Below, piece after piece: positions 1 through 11,379 of a stretch of 64,000 nucleotides of DNA. Source of the stretch: Hirsutella rhossiliensis (Eukaryota > Ascomycota > Sordariomycetes > Hypocreales > Ophiocordycipitaceae); the NCBI RefSeq assembly GCF_020360975.1, contig NW_025408678.1, forward strand, positions 930,001-994,000. Direction: 5' to 3'. The notes under the pieces were generated by a model. That model had not been told where the DNA came from, did no database searches, and worked only from the letters and a program-made list of their open reading frames with translations. A program made the translations under genes and the position numbers. How positions within the stretch are numbered: the first letter of the stretch is position 1; every line of letters starts with the position of its first letter.

Positions 1-2
1 TC

Positions 3-431
3 CAAGCCCTCGAGTCCGCCTATGGCAATCCGAATGAGCTTTCCGAGGCTCTTGACCGCCTGCAACGCCTCCAGTTTACCGTGAATGGGAAGACCGACAT
101 TGTGGACTTCCTTGCGGAATTTGACTACTTAACTGCGACCGGTCGTGTGCCCGAGGACCAGATGAAGCATACCTTGTGGCAGCACATCCCGGCCAACCTA
201 GATAACAGCCTCTTGACCAAGACCCGTGACGAGTCCGTGACCTACGAGGTTTTCTGTGGGTTCATTAAGGACGCTGTCCACTGCCAGAAGAGGAGTATGA
301 GGCAGACACAGGACTCCCGCTCTTCCGACCGATCTCGCCGCGCGCCGACTAAGACTGCTCCGACTACCGCCAAGACTCCGAACAAGACCGGCTCGACCCT
401 ATCACCTCGCGTGATGCTGGCAGAGCCTTGA
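3..431 (+). pseudogene. gag: Gag (capsid part) of the chromovirus, 5' partial
   Basis: The frame is already open at position 3 and runs to a TGA at 429-431; the true start lies before the window. The product resembles the C-terminal half of a retrotransposon Gag: a helical stretch with leucines and acidic residues (ELSEALDRLQRLQF near the left edge), then a basic Arg/Ser/Thr-rich tail. Gag would form the cytoplasmic virus-like particle that packages element RNA. The nucleocapsid zinc knuckle continues immediately in another frame (428-625), so either a frameshift mutation or a programmed shift separates them. The many later frame breaks favour mutation. Confidence 0.75.
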
Positions 432-625
432 CCGACGATGAGAAAAGGGTCCATTGGGATAATGGCACCTGCTTTATTTGTGGAAAAACAGGGCACCTCT
501 CTCGCGACTGTCCCGACCGCACCCATGCTGTCTCCCGTGTCGCCTCCGTCCCTGTCCTGCCAACGACTCTGATCAAGATTCGGGAAACGAATAGGACCAT
601 CACAAGACTCCTTGATGGTCCCTAA
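428..625 (+). pseudogene. Gag nucleocapsid CCHC zinc knuckle
   Basis: This frame encodes CFICGKTGHLSRDC, a perfect CX2CX4HX4C zinc knuckle, the RNA-binding end of Gag. It overlaps the upstream Gag frame by four bases and is in a different frame. There is no ATG; the open stretch begins at a TTG and was most likely continuous with 3-431 in the ancestor. All four zinc ligands are intact, in contrast to the Tyr-substituted knuckles of the RIPed elements in this window (5355, 49955 and 57510). Confidence 0.85.
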
Positions 626-1352
626 GGTGTCACAGATAGCGAGTAGGTCTAGCAAGTCATTCACTCTGCCAAGTCAAGTCCAAGTGGATGGTGTGAGCTT
701 ACCTGCCCGCTCCCTCTGTGATACCGGAGCCGAAACCCGTTTGCTGGTTAGCCCAACCTTCGCCCAGTCCGCCGCCCAAAGACTCGGAGCCCAGATTAAG
801 GAGCTCCCGAGTCGGATTCTCCAAGACTTCCGTGGAAAGCCAGCCGGCTATATCCAGAAACAGCTGGTCGCCACTTTCGTCATCGATGGCCGTTCGTTCG
901 CAAACGAGACATTTGATATAGCTGAGTGTGGCCATGATATCTTTATCGGTCTTTTCTGGATGCGGAGAAGCGCCTCCTGCTTGACTGCGCCGCCCGACAG
1001 ATCATCTGGCCAGATGATCTTCCTGCCCTCGCCAAGTTCTCCCCGACGATCCAGCTCTCTCGTCAAGCCCCGCTCTCGGGTCGGATCGACCCTAAGATCC
1101 AGGCCGACGCTGAGAGGCGGAACCGCCTGCTCGAGAAAGAGGAGAAACGCTACCGGATCCTCCACAAGAACTGGCGCCGCTCTGATCAAGCTCCTCCGGC
1201 CTCTGTCCCGACCCCGTTACCGACTCCGTCTCCGTCGTTTCAGTCCAAGTCTCCGTCTGCCAAGAAGTCTGTCCGTTTTCAGCTCACGACCGCCCCTGCT
1301 ACCGACTTCGTCTCCGTCGCCTCGGTCCAAGCCTCCGAAGATCAAGCCCTGA
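612..1352 (+). pseudogene. Retropepsin-like aspartic protease region
   Basis: A retroviral-type aspartic protease core is visible: LCDTGAETRLLV carries the DTGA catalytic motif, followed by a region ending DIAECGHDIFIGLFW, equivalent to the D-(I/L)-I-(L/I)-G-x-x-W segment of Gypsy proteases. The enzyme would cut the Gag-Pol polyprotein. After about 955 the true frame shifts: another frame continues with a basic, charged linker (ERRNRLLEKEEKRYRIL), so the C-terminal half of this open frame is probably not real protein. Confidence 0.8.
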
Positions 1353-1769
1353 TTAACGCCCTGGTCTGCCAAGTAGAGTCTCACGAGAGATTCGAACAGT
1401 GGAACGAACTCGAACCGTTGATGCCCCGGGATCCAGTCCAGCTCGAGCCAAGCTCCGGCCTTGACCAGACCGTCCCTAGTGCTCGAACCGTTGCTAAAGT
1501 CTCCCGGATCAGAAGACCTACCAGGGACAAAGCATTCCGTTCCCTCAGGAGAAGACCCTGAGCATGTTGCTTGTGTCCGTAGTCGTCTACCGCCCCAGCT
1601 CACCCATCTAGAGGATTCTTCTCGAAGAAAGAGGCCCACACCCTACCTTCGAGCCGACCCGGTCACGATGTAGTCCTAGAGCTTGAGAAGCCTCTTTCGC
1701 CGACAGGACCCCATCGTACCGCACGCCCGTTAAGTATCTGCCTCTAGAGAAAGAGACTGTCGATCACCT

Positions 1770-3034
1770 CCGGAGATAGACTTCATCGAGCCCGATCCGA
1801 GTCCGCACGCCGCTTCTGTCCTCTTCGCTCCGAAACCGAACACGACCGCCCGCCGCTTCTGCATCGACTACCGTTGGATGAACGATCATCTTAAAAGTCG
1901 CATCACGCCCGCTCCGTCCCTCGAAGGTACTGCTTTCGGTTGCCGTGAAGCTCAACGCTTCACGAAGATCGATGTGATCCAGGCCTTCCACCGTCTCCGC
2001 ATGGACCCTGACTCGAGTATTTGACCGCCTTTCGCACCCGTTTCGGAACTTTCCGCTGGAAAGTCCTCCCGTTCGGTCTGAAGGTAGGTCCCGCCTGGTT
2101 CCAGCAGTTTATCAACGCGCAGCTTCACGATCTCCTCGACCGGTGCGCCAGCGCCTACGCAGATGACGTCCTGATCTACTCGGATAAAGAAGAAGACCAC
2201 TGGAAAGACTGTCAAGAAGTGATCTGGCGACTCCATCAGGCCAACCTCCAGGGAGACATCAAGAAGTCTAGATTTAACGTGACCAAGGTTGACTACCTCG
2301 GCGTTCTGCTTGAAGCCGGTGTGGGCCTTAGTGTCGACCCTCGGAAAGTTCGATCGATACAAGACTGGAAGTTTGAAGACCTCCGAGACCGCACCGCGAT
2401 CCGATCATTCGTTGGCCTATGCAACTTCATCCGTGTTTTCTGCTACCACGCCTCCGGAGTGGCAGAACCCTTGAACCGGTTGCTTAAGAAGGATGTTGCC
2501 TTTGTGATGGGCCCGGAGCAACGCGAAGCATTTGATCAACTCAAGCGCCTGGCTATCGAAGCCCCGGTCCTCGCCTTCTTTAGACCAGAACTGCCGACCC
2601 GACTGGAGACCGATGCCTCCCGGAATGCCACAGCTGGTGTTCTATGGCAGGAACAGCCTGATCAGACCTGGAAGCCCGTTGGATTCTTCTCTAAGACCAT
2701 GACCCCGGCCGAGCGAGCCTACCCAATCCAAGATCGAGAGCTCCTCGCCGTCGTACAGAGTCTAGAGCACTTCTACCCAGAGCTCTTAGGCCAGAAGTTC
2801 GATGTGATCACCGATCACGAAGCCTTAGTCCATTTCTCTACGAAGCGCCTGCTCTCGGTACGACAGATCAGATGGTCCGACTTTCTCGCCCAGTTCGACA
2901 TCCGTTTCCTCTACCGCCCCGGTCGACTGAACGTAGTCGCCGATGCCCTCTCCAGGAAGACAGCGGAGCTCCCTACCGTAAAGGCCCGGGAAGCCGAGGA
3001 ACGCACGGTGACCCTGATCCTCCGGAAAGGCTAG
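1770..3034 (+). pseudogene. Reverse transcriptase and RNase H
   Basis: Two frames together cover RT and RNase H. The first (about 1770-2024) encodes the RT fingers, with RFCIDYRWMNDHL and FTKIDVIQAFHRLRM. The second (2021-3034) continues with TAFRTRFGTFRWKVLPFGL and the catalytic YADDVLIYS, then the Gypsy RNase H with LETDASRNA, FFSKTMTPAERAYPI, DRELLAVV, TDHEALVHF and the closing VVADALSR. The break is near 2015. The active-site Asp pair of RT and the RNase H acidic residues are present, so loss of function comes from frame breaks. Confidence 0.93.
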
Positions 3035-3241
3035 GCTTCGCGACCGACTCTCTAGACCCTACGGCCGCCGGCAACCTGCCCCTCAGAACTTTAGTCCCGA
3101 ACCTAAGCCTACTAGACCATTAGTTCTGAGGGCCACGAGTGCCCTACAGACCCCAGAAGACCGAGGATACAGCAGACGCCCGATCAAGACCGCCCAGAAC
3201 TAGACCCGAACTCGGTCCCGAAGGGAGCCGAACTCGTTTCG

Positions 3242-4036
3242 TTGATCCGCCAAGAGAACCTCCTCCAAGACCTCGGTACCCATGGAACACACCTGGTCGT
3301 ACCAGCCCAGACCTCAGACAAGCAGACGTTTCTTCAGACCGCGCTCATTCGCGAAGCCCACGAACCCCAGATCTTCGCTCACGCCGGACAGAACAAGGTG
3401 ATCAAGCTGCTCCAACGAGACTTCTACTGGCCAAGGATGAAGGAGGATATCCGTCGTTATATTCGGAACTGCCACGACTGCCGCCGCAACAAAACCCCTC
3501 GAGACAAGACCCCTGGACTGCTCCATCCACTGCCCGTACCGACCTCTGTTTGGGAGCACGTCGAATGTGACGGGAAGGATATGCCGAAAGACCGTTACGG
3601 ATATGACTATGTTTGGACCTTCGTCTGCAAGCTAAGCCGGATTATCGCCACGCTCCCAGGAAAGAAAAACGATACGGCAGAAGTCTTAGCTAGCCGCTAC
3701 TTCCGCTACCTCTATCGTTTCTTCGGTATGCCCTCGTATGGATTTCTGACAACGCTGGACAGTTTATTTCTGCCTTCCTCGCAGAGATTAACCGGCTCAC
3801 GGGAACGAAGCATCGTCATGGAAGCTCCTACACCTCAGACCCAAGGGGTAGTTACAAATCAATACCTAGATCAAAAGCTACGATTCTACGTGACGAAGCA
3901 TCAAGATAACTGGAGTTCCCTGCTGCCCGCCCTCGACTTCGCCCATAACTCGTCTTGGCACTCTTCCATCGACATGGCACCGTTAAAAGTAGCCCAGGCC
4001 GAGATATCCGGAACCCCTGTCACTGCCCCCGACTGA
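3242..4036 (+). pseudogene. Integrase (zinc-binding and catalytic core)
   Basis: The N-terminal HHCC zinc-binding module is visible (HEPQIFAHAGQNKVIKLL followed by YIRNCHDCRRNK). The core follows: HVECDGKDMPKDRYGYDYVWTF fits the first catalytic Asp region of the DD(35)E fold, and later blocks such as WSSLLPALDFAHNSSWHSS match the C-terminal side of Gypsy integrases. Around 3725-3850 the sequence that should hold the second Asp and the Glu is scrambled, indicating small indels. Context between RNase H and chromodomain fixes the identity. Confidence 0.88.
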
Positions 4037-4330
4037 CAAGACCGCTGCCACCGGACCCGCCGCCAGAGCTAGGGAACTTGTGCAGACCGCCCAGGAAACC
4101 CAGGAAGACGCCAGGAATGCTGCCACCGCCGCTCAAGAACGTCAGAAGGAACAGGCTAATAGGAAACGACGACCAACCGACTTTGCCATCGGTGACCGAG
4201 TTTTCTCAGCAGGAAAGGCTTCGCCACGAACGCTCCGACTACTCGGCTAGATAACCAATGGTCAGGTCCGTTCGTAATCCTGGAAGAACGCGGTCATAGC
4301 TACGTACTGCAGCTGCCCGAGTCGTACAAA

Positions 4331-4732
4331 ATGAAGAACCTATTCCACGCCGACCGTCTTCGAAAAGCAGCCGATAACCCCTTGCCCCAGCAGATCCAGT
4401 CACCTCCGCCACCCGAGGAGATCAACGGAGAACCCGAGTGGGAGGTTGATCAAGTCCAGCAGTCTCGAGTAACCGGTAGGAGTCGACGACTGGAATACCA
4501 GGTCTTATGGAAGGGATGTGACCCTGATGAGACCTGGTACCCGGCTAGGAATTTCCGTAACGCACCAATGGCATTGAAGATTTTCCACGATGAACATCCG
4601 GACGCAGCAGGCCCACCCGTCAACCTGCAATACTGGATCGAATGTGCTGCAGCGGAGGAGGGCTGCGAGGAACGAGACGATGACGACACAGCAGAGAAAG
4701 CCGTGAAACCAAGAACCCGCCGCCACGACTGA
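4331..4732 (+). pseudogene. Integrase C-terminal chromodomain
   Basis: After the integrase tail (MKNLFHADRLRKAADNPLP) the frame encodes a chromodomain: EWEVDQVQQSRVTGRSRRLE, then YQVLWKGCDPDETWYPA and ARNFRNAPMALKIFHDEHP. The aromatic and VxW-KG positions that form the methyl-lysine pocket are largely present (WEV, LWKG, TWYP). In chromoviruses this domain steers integration to heterochromatin marked by H3K9 methylation, which fits its location beside RIPed repeats. The frame ends with a TGA 40 bp before the LTR. Confidence 0.9.
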
Positions 4733-4772
4733 CTACCTTGATACGCATATCAAGGCCTTAGACGGGGGGTAG

Positions 4773-4993
4773 TGTCACGACCCTGGGCGCCGGCGTAGAG
4801 AGCCAGCGCAGAACCTCACCAGTGTCACGTGCCCAAGCAGCATCACGTGCCCACGCGCGACCTCGTGTCTATATAAGGGCCCGCTCGGTCGTGTAGTCTA
4901 GTCTTCCTTTCTTGCTCCTTAGCTTTGAGTCTTTGTTCATAGTGCCAATACATCTTTATAGCCGTCAAGGCTCGTATGTGCCTGGCCGTAACA
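4773..4993 (+). repeat. 3' LTR of the chromovirus (221 bp)
   Basis: It starts TGTCACG right after the G-rich polypurine tract and ends CGTAACA, an imperfect inverted repeat (TGTCACG against TGTTACG). Just past the end the sequence changes abruptly to TA-rich Gypsy I. A TATA box sits inside at 4869. The target duplication cannot be checked because the left LTR is outside the window. Confidence 0.85.
4869..4876 (+). promoter_or_regulatory. TATA box in LTR
   Basis: TATATAAG lies about 97 bp into the LTR, where the U3 promoter of an LTR retrotransposon is expected. Transcription would start shortly after it. Confidence 0.5.
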
Positions 4994-7900
4994 CTTAGTA
5001 TTAAATTATACTATAAAGTTCTATTAAGTTACCTTAAAGCTTAATTAGGACGACGAACCTCTTATATTACGATTCTATAATAGGCTTAAAGAAAAAGTTA
5101 AAGACGAGCTTTATAAGGAAAATCGACCTAATAACCTCTTAGACTATATTACTATAGTAGTATAAATTAATAATAGATAGTATACGCGATATTAAGAAAA
5201 GAAATAAAGAAGAGGAAACTAAAACCCTTCTTATAGGAATAACTTTAATTAACGCGCTAACTATAAAAAGAAGTATAAAACTCTTATTACTTATACCTAT
5301 ATAACTAACCTAGGTAGGATAGACCTAGATATAATATAAAAAAGTAAAGGAAAGTATTTTAACTATAAGAAACTTAAATATTACTTTAAAGAATATAAAT
5401 AACCTTATAAGGAGAAGAAAACCTATTAAGTATTAGCCCTAAAAGGTAAGAAATACCTAAACGCTACTAATAAATAAGAACTAAAGTATAAACTTCTTAG
5501 TTAGACTATATACTATAACGATAAATATACGGTATACTTAAGCGATAAAGATAGTACTAGATAGTTCTTAAAGCTACTAAAGAAGACCCTTATAATAATA
5601 TAATAAAGGGATCTTAAAATATAGAAATAAGTTAAATTTATAAAACTAAAATACTCTTATCTTAAAGGAGTCTCTTAAGACTAAATTAAAAAGAACGGTA
5701 AACGATTCTAAGAAAATATATAAAATAAAAATCAATAATAATAATAGGTAGTTTATAAATAATATAATAAGGAAGATATAGATATAGCCCTTATACTTAT
5801 AAAACTTAGATAATAACTTAAAAAGGAATAATAAAGTACCGACGATATAAGCTTTAAAGAATAAGAAATACCTAGAGAAATAAAAGATAAGAACGAACTT
5901 ATATTACTACCCTTACTATTAAGGGAAAAAGCTATAATTAGAGAATACGCTTTATACTTCGAAGAATTTAAAGAAATACTTAAAATTAGAACCTAATAAA
6001 TACCTTAAATTCTTATAAAAAACTAATAAGCTATATTAATTCGGTATTAACCGGTACTATATAAAGGAGACTATATTATAGCTATCGCTATAGTTAATAC
6101 CTTTATAGCTCTATAATAAGAATAATAACTATAAGGAGAATTTAAAGACGATCTATAAATACTACTTACTTATAAGTACTATAAGTATATTTTATAGATA
6201 TTATACGTTTACTTAGATTATATAATATACTTTTAGATAAAGGCACGATATAACGCCTTCCTAGTTAGGTTTAAAGGATAAGTACTTTTAAAACCCTACC
6301 TAAGTATAGAACTAAACTACTAGAAAATCGATTAACGCTACCTAAATAACTAAGTTATATTATTAGAACCTAATTATAGTACGCTACTTAAATACCGCGA
6401 TAATTACGGTTTATTAATAAGATATCTTTTAGAGATATATAAAATCTATAAATATACTAAAATAAAAGAATAGTATAATACTACTTACTTTAAGGTATTT
6501 AAACCCTTAATCTTTTAAAGACTTATATAATAAGTTAAATATAATAAAGAAGATTATAATAAATATATATACCTAAACTATAGAGTTTATAAATATAAAA
6601 AAGTATAAGTATAGTATAAACGATATAATAGTATACTAAAAGATTATTAGTAAAATATATAAAGGCTATAAGCTATATTTAACTAAGGAAGAATTAATAT
6701 AGAAATACTATATAAAAAATAAAAAGACGCTAAATAAAAACTTAACCTTTAGTATAAAAATAAATAAAATTATAAAGTATAGTATATAATTAACTATAAA
6801 GTAGTATAATATAAATAATATAGCGTCGAGAAATAAGAAATCTTTAATTAGCTATAAGAAATTAGTCTCTTAAGCCTTAATATAATACTATACGACGAAA
6901 ATATAAAGAAACGATATTAATAATAAATTAAAGAAGAATACCTAAATAAAATAAATAAGGACTAGGTAAAAAACGAGGTATACTATTTATAAAAGGGCTA
7001 TAAACTAGTATAATATAATAAGATCTAAGGACCCTATATATAGTAATAGTAAGCTATAGCGACTAAATAGTATTAGATATTTAAATCGCGGGATATTACG
7101 CGTATATACTTTTAAATTATAGCGCGATAAGTAATTATATTTTACCTAAAGTCGTTAATCGTTACTAACTTATATAAAGATATAAGTAAGATCTATATAA
7201 ACTTATAAATATTAAAGGAAAGGACTTTAACTATAATAATAGAATTATTAATATAGAGATTAATTACCTTAATATTAATATCTAGGGCTATAATAAATAT
7301 ATTAACTTTAATATTATAGATATTAGAGAATATAACCTTATATTAAGGCTTTTATAGCTATAAGAGAGCAACCTATTAATTAACTAGAAAACTAGCTAGC
7401 TATATTAAAATAAGGATATAAGTTTCTAGGACTAGTAGATTTAAGAGAAAGTAAAATTTTATAATAATTTAGCTACTAAATAAGATAAAAGGGATAACCG
7501 TTTAAGTAAATTATTATAGGCTTTAGCGATATAAATAAAAATAGTAACCGAACTAGTAAATATAATAAAATCGATTAATAAGACCTACGTACTAACTAAT
7601 ATAGCTATATAACCTAGTATCTAATATAAATAAAATAAAGGATATAATATAAAGATCTAAAGAGTTATTACTACTTTAAGGAAAGACCTTAAATAAATTA
7701 ATAAAGAGCTTAAGTTAAGAGAAACTAAATCTTAAAAGAAAGAATAAAGCCTATAAAATAGAATAAAGAATATCCCTTAGGAATACCGGAAATATAATAA
7801 ACTCTTTAAGGAAGAACTTAAGATAGGGTTACCTAAATATAGCTAATAGGACTATAAAATTTATCTTAAAGATAAAATAACGCTAACGTTCTATAAGATT

Positions 7901-8845
7901 TATAACTTAAACGAAAAGTAACTATAAACGCTATATAACTACCTTAATAAGAATCTATAAAAGGGATATATATAAACGTTAATATCTAAAGTAAGCTACC
8001 TAGTTATATTTATTTTAAAGAAAAATAGTAAGCTATAACTAATTATTAACTATAGATACTTAAACGATATTATAATAAAGGACCGAATACTATTACTACT
8101 TATATTAAAACTATAAGATCGACTATATAGTAAAAAATAGTTTATAGCCCTTAACCTTAAAGGCGCCTATAACTTAATATATAAAAAAAGGGATATAAAT
8201 AGATAATAGCTTTTAAGATAAAATTTAGACTATTTAAATATCTAGTAATACTATTTAGACTTATAAATATACTAGCTACCTTTTAATAAATAATTAATAA
8301 TATCCTATACGAATACTTAAATATCTTTATAGTAGTATACCTAGATAATATCCTAATCTTCTTAGATACCTTAGAAGAATATAAGGAATATATCTATAAG
8401 GTACTCTATATACTTTAGAATATAAAGTTACTAGTTAAATTAAAGAAAAGTAAGTTTTATATATAAGAAGTAGACTTCCTTAAATATATAATCTTACTAA
8501 AAGAGATATATATATAATAAGATAAGATTAACTTAGTTAAAGAATAGCTAACGCTAAAGAACGTTAAGGATATATAAAGTTTCCTAGGATTTATAAATTA
8601 CTACCGACGATTTATTAAAGATTTTAGAAAAATTATAGTACTACTATACGACTTAACGAAGAAGGAAAAAGAATTTATATAGGACGATAAAGCTAATAAA
8701 GCTTTTAAATATATTAAGACTACGATTATATAAGAACTAGTCTTAACTACCTTTAATTTAAAACGATAAATCGAACTTAAAACTAATATATTAAACTTTA
8801 CTTTAAGAGTATAAATCGGATAAAAAGATAATAAAGGAAGACTAC
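4994..8845 (+). mobile_element. Gypsy I copy A: RIPed Gag-protease-RT-RNase H, both ends cut
   Basis: Reading through many TAA/TAG stops, the plus strand shows Gag, a destroyed zinc knuckle at 5355-5396 (YFNYKKLKYYFKEY), a protease-end block near 7300-7420 (FNIIDIREYNLILRLL), and RT from about 7780, including VVYLDNILIFLDTLEEYKE near 8330 (the YxDD site now YLDN) and [12 protein letters not shown] near 8590. RNase H begins near 8760 and is cut off at 8845 by the LTR of an oppositely oriented copy of the same family. The left end is cut at 4994 by the chromovirus. About 5560-7100 is family sequence, also present in reverse at the right edge of the window, whose protein I cannot name. Confidence 0.85.
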
Positions 8846-9320
8846 TATAACGACCGGTATTATTCCTAAGGGATAAACCTATTAAGGGGTTTATATTAGT
8901 AGATATAATAAGGCGTAGTTTAAGTAATAATAAGTATATTATATTAATAATAAGTTAGAGGTCGTAGACTATAGACTATAACTAAGTAATTAAAATTAAA
9001 GATAGAATTATAATAAAGATCTATATTAAAAGCTAGAGAGCTATTTATTTAAAGGAGTAAAAGTAAGTAGCTATATATACCTATAAAGACTATCCTTAGA
9101 TTACGGTCCTAGTTATAATCCCTTTTATAGCTTACTATAGCTTACTTATAAGCTATACTCTTAAATAGTAATCTATTTATATAAGGCTTACTTAGCTTAT
9201 ATACGCTCTAAGTAAGCTAAGCCTAAGTAACTTCTCGTCCTAACTATTATTCTAAGCCGCCTTATTACGTAAATATAGCCGGCTCTCTTACGGCCCGCTA
9301 ACTATAGTTATAATATAATA
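8846..9320 (-). repeat. Gypsy I LTR, copy B (475 bp)
   Basis: The boundaries come from comparison with the 475-bp copy at 58651-59125 and from the adjacent purine tract. On the minus strand it would begin TATTATATTA and end CGGTCGTTATA; these TA ends fit TG...CA ends after CpA to TpA mutation. Confidence 0.82.
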
Positions 9321-10641
9321 TCTCCCCTCCTTTTAATCTTATCTATAAGACCTACTACTACCTTAGCCGCTATATATAAATATACCCTTATCGCGCGTAT
9401 ATATATTCCCCGTTTTATCCTTTTTATCCCTTAGGATATACTACTAATAGTATATTTAGTTACGTATTAAAGGATCGTTCTTATAAGACCCTTAAGCGTA
9501 TTTATTTAGCTAAGTCTATTAATTATCTTAGTTTCGACGTTATACTATATTCTTTCTATTTATCGCGTAGCTTCCGCTATAAAATACTAGAGAAATCTTC
9601 TAAGTATACTAAATATATATAGCGGGGTCGTTCCTATAATACGTTAAGCATAGCGATTAGCTCTTATAAGTAACTTCGTTATCCTACCTATTATTTATAG
9701 CTAATATATTTCCTAGTATCCTAAATAAATCTAGAGTCCGATCGATTAAATAAAGAAGAAGAAATTACTAAGGAGCGAATATTAAAAGCTTAAGCTAACC
9801 TAAATAAAGCCTTAGCTCGTTTAGCGCGGCTTTACTATTAAAAGCGCTAGCTAAAAATAAAGGGTACTAAGATAGTCTATTAGGGCCTTCGTTCCTTAAA
9901 TAACCTTAACGAGGCTAAGCGCTAAGAATCTAAAGCGGTAGTTAATATTTAGTTTATAAGTAGATTTAATATAATTAATTAAAATACTATTAGTTCGTTA
10001 AGCGATTTTACGATACCTAGGGTAGATTTTACTAGTAGAACTATCGAAGTAAAGAACTATAGTAAGTTAAGTACTTAAGTAGTTCCTAGGTATTTTCCTT
10101 TAGTTTATATCCCTTTTACTTAATAAGGTATTCTTATTACTAACCTTATTTTCTTATATCTAGTATTTATTCTACTTTATATTCTTAATCGTCGTTAACA
10201 TCGATTTTTTCTTATAGTTTAGTATTTTATAGCGCTAGTTCTAATAATAAGATATAAAATATCGGGTATATCTATATTATTATTAGTAGCGAAAGTTCGT
10301 AGTTAACTTTTAAAATAGTTTTCTTAACCTTAAATAGTCTAAGTTTTTTAAAATCTAATTTATTACTTAGTCGTTTTATTTTAATATTTTATTATATAAG
10401 GTAGACTATATCTCCCTCTTAAAAGATTAGTCCCTATAATCTTTTCCGATTATAGTAAGTAGATATTTATTCTTTAATAAATTAAAGTTCTTATTATATT
10501 TCTTTATATAATTTTTATAGCTAATCTACTTTTAGTATCGCTTATTCCGCTTATAGTCCTTATTAAGTAACCTTAAATACTTCTAGGTTATATCTATAAT
10601 TAGCGTATATTAGTAAGAGCTTAGCTATTTCTATAACTAAG
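8846..10641 (-). mobile_element. Gypsy I copy B: 3' end (chromodomain and LTR), inserted in copy A
   Basis: This piece repeats 58651-60442 in the same orientation for about 1.8 kb. On the minus strand it carries the integrase tail and a chromodomain near 10070-10190, with KGY and TWEP-like remnants, then a purine-rich tract (minus strand of 9321-9334) and the LTR at 8846-9320. It interrupts the RNase H of copy A, so it inserted later, and is itself cut at 10641 by Gypsy II copy a. It contains only degenerate protein-coding sequence. Confidence 0.82.
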
Positions 10642-10827
10642 TATTACGGAGTAAGTAGAGGTATATACGTAGGTGCCGTCTATAGGATAATATTAATAAG
10701 CTATATAGAGCTCTTCTATACGCGGCTAGCCCGCCCTTATACTTATAGGATCCGGCCCTCCGTATATAACTATATAGCTTAGGCCGCGGCCTAAGCCTAT
10801 TACCTATAATAGTTAAAGACTCTTATA
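10642..10827 (-). repeat. Gypsy II copy a, 3' LTR (186 bp)
   Basis: It pairs with 17434-17619 over its full length. By eye I count nine differences, all transitions. On the plus strand it begins TATTACGGAGTA and ends AAAGACTCTTATA. The CGGAGTA tip also occurs at other places in the window (27457 and 31840). Confidence 0.88.
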
Positions 10828-11379
10828 TAATGCCCTCCCTCGAGCGCGGCGTAGCGCTGCCCTATTAAAGGCTCCTATATAATTAGGCCCGTACCGCGGG
10901 CTCTTCCCTACCCTTTCCCGTTAATAGGGCCGGCCCTACTAGCCCTATTATCCCCGCGCCCGTTAGCCTAGGCAGCTAGGACCCGGCTCTATACTCGTCG
11001 GCCGGCTAGCCGTTTAAATAAAGGCGTAACCTATTATATACGCCCCTAGGTAGCCGGCGGCTAGTCTAGACCTACGTAAGCCTTAGGTTGCCCGTTCCCT
11101 CTACCTTAGGTAGCGTCCTCTACTAAGGGGTATATAAGGCGGCATCCCCCCCTTCCCCCTTCCCTTTTTTCTCTCCCTTCTTTAACCGTAGTAGTAATAT
11201 TAATAGGTAAGTTCCGCTTTACCTAAGGCGTTAGTCCGTTCTTAGCTATACGGGCCGCTCTATTAACGTATGCTTATAGTAGTAGCGGTAGTAGCAATAA
11301 TAGCCCTAATAATAATAATAACTCCGACTAGTAAGTTCTACGCTTTATAGAGCGGGAGGCCGTATTCCGTCGTACTAAC

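Larger units (their letters stand above)
1..4993 (+). mobile_element. Ty3/Gypsy chromovirus, 5' end outside window, frameshifted but little RIPed
   Basis: The order Gag, CCHC knuckle, aspartic protease, RT, RNase H, integrase, chromodomain and 3' LTR is that of a chromovirus. Each domain is recognisable, but the reading frame changes several times (near 430, 620, 955, 2015, 3035-3240 and 4040-4330), so no full polyprotein can be made. Unlike every other Gypsy copy here, its base composition is ordinary and CpA/TpG are retained, so it decayed by small indels rather than RIP, or the indels are assembly errors. A guanine run at 4764-4769 just before the LTR is the likely polypurine tract. It adjoins Gypsy I gag sequence at 4994, so it probably inserted into that older copy. 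The left LTR lies beyond the window. Confidence 0.93.
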
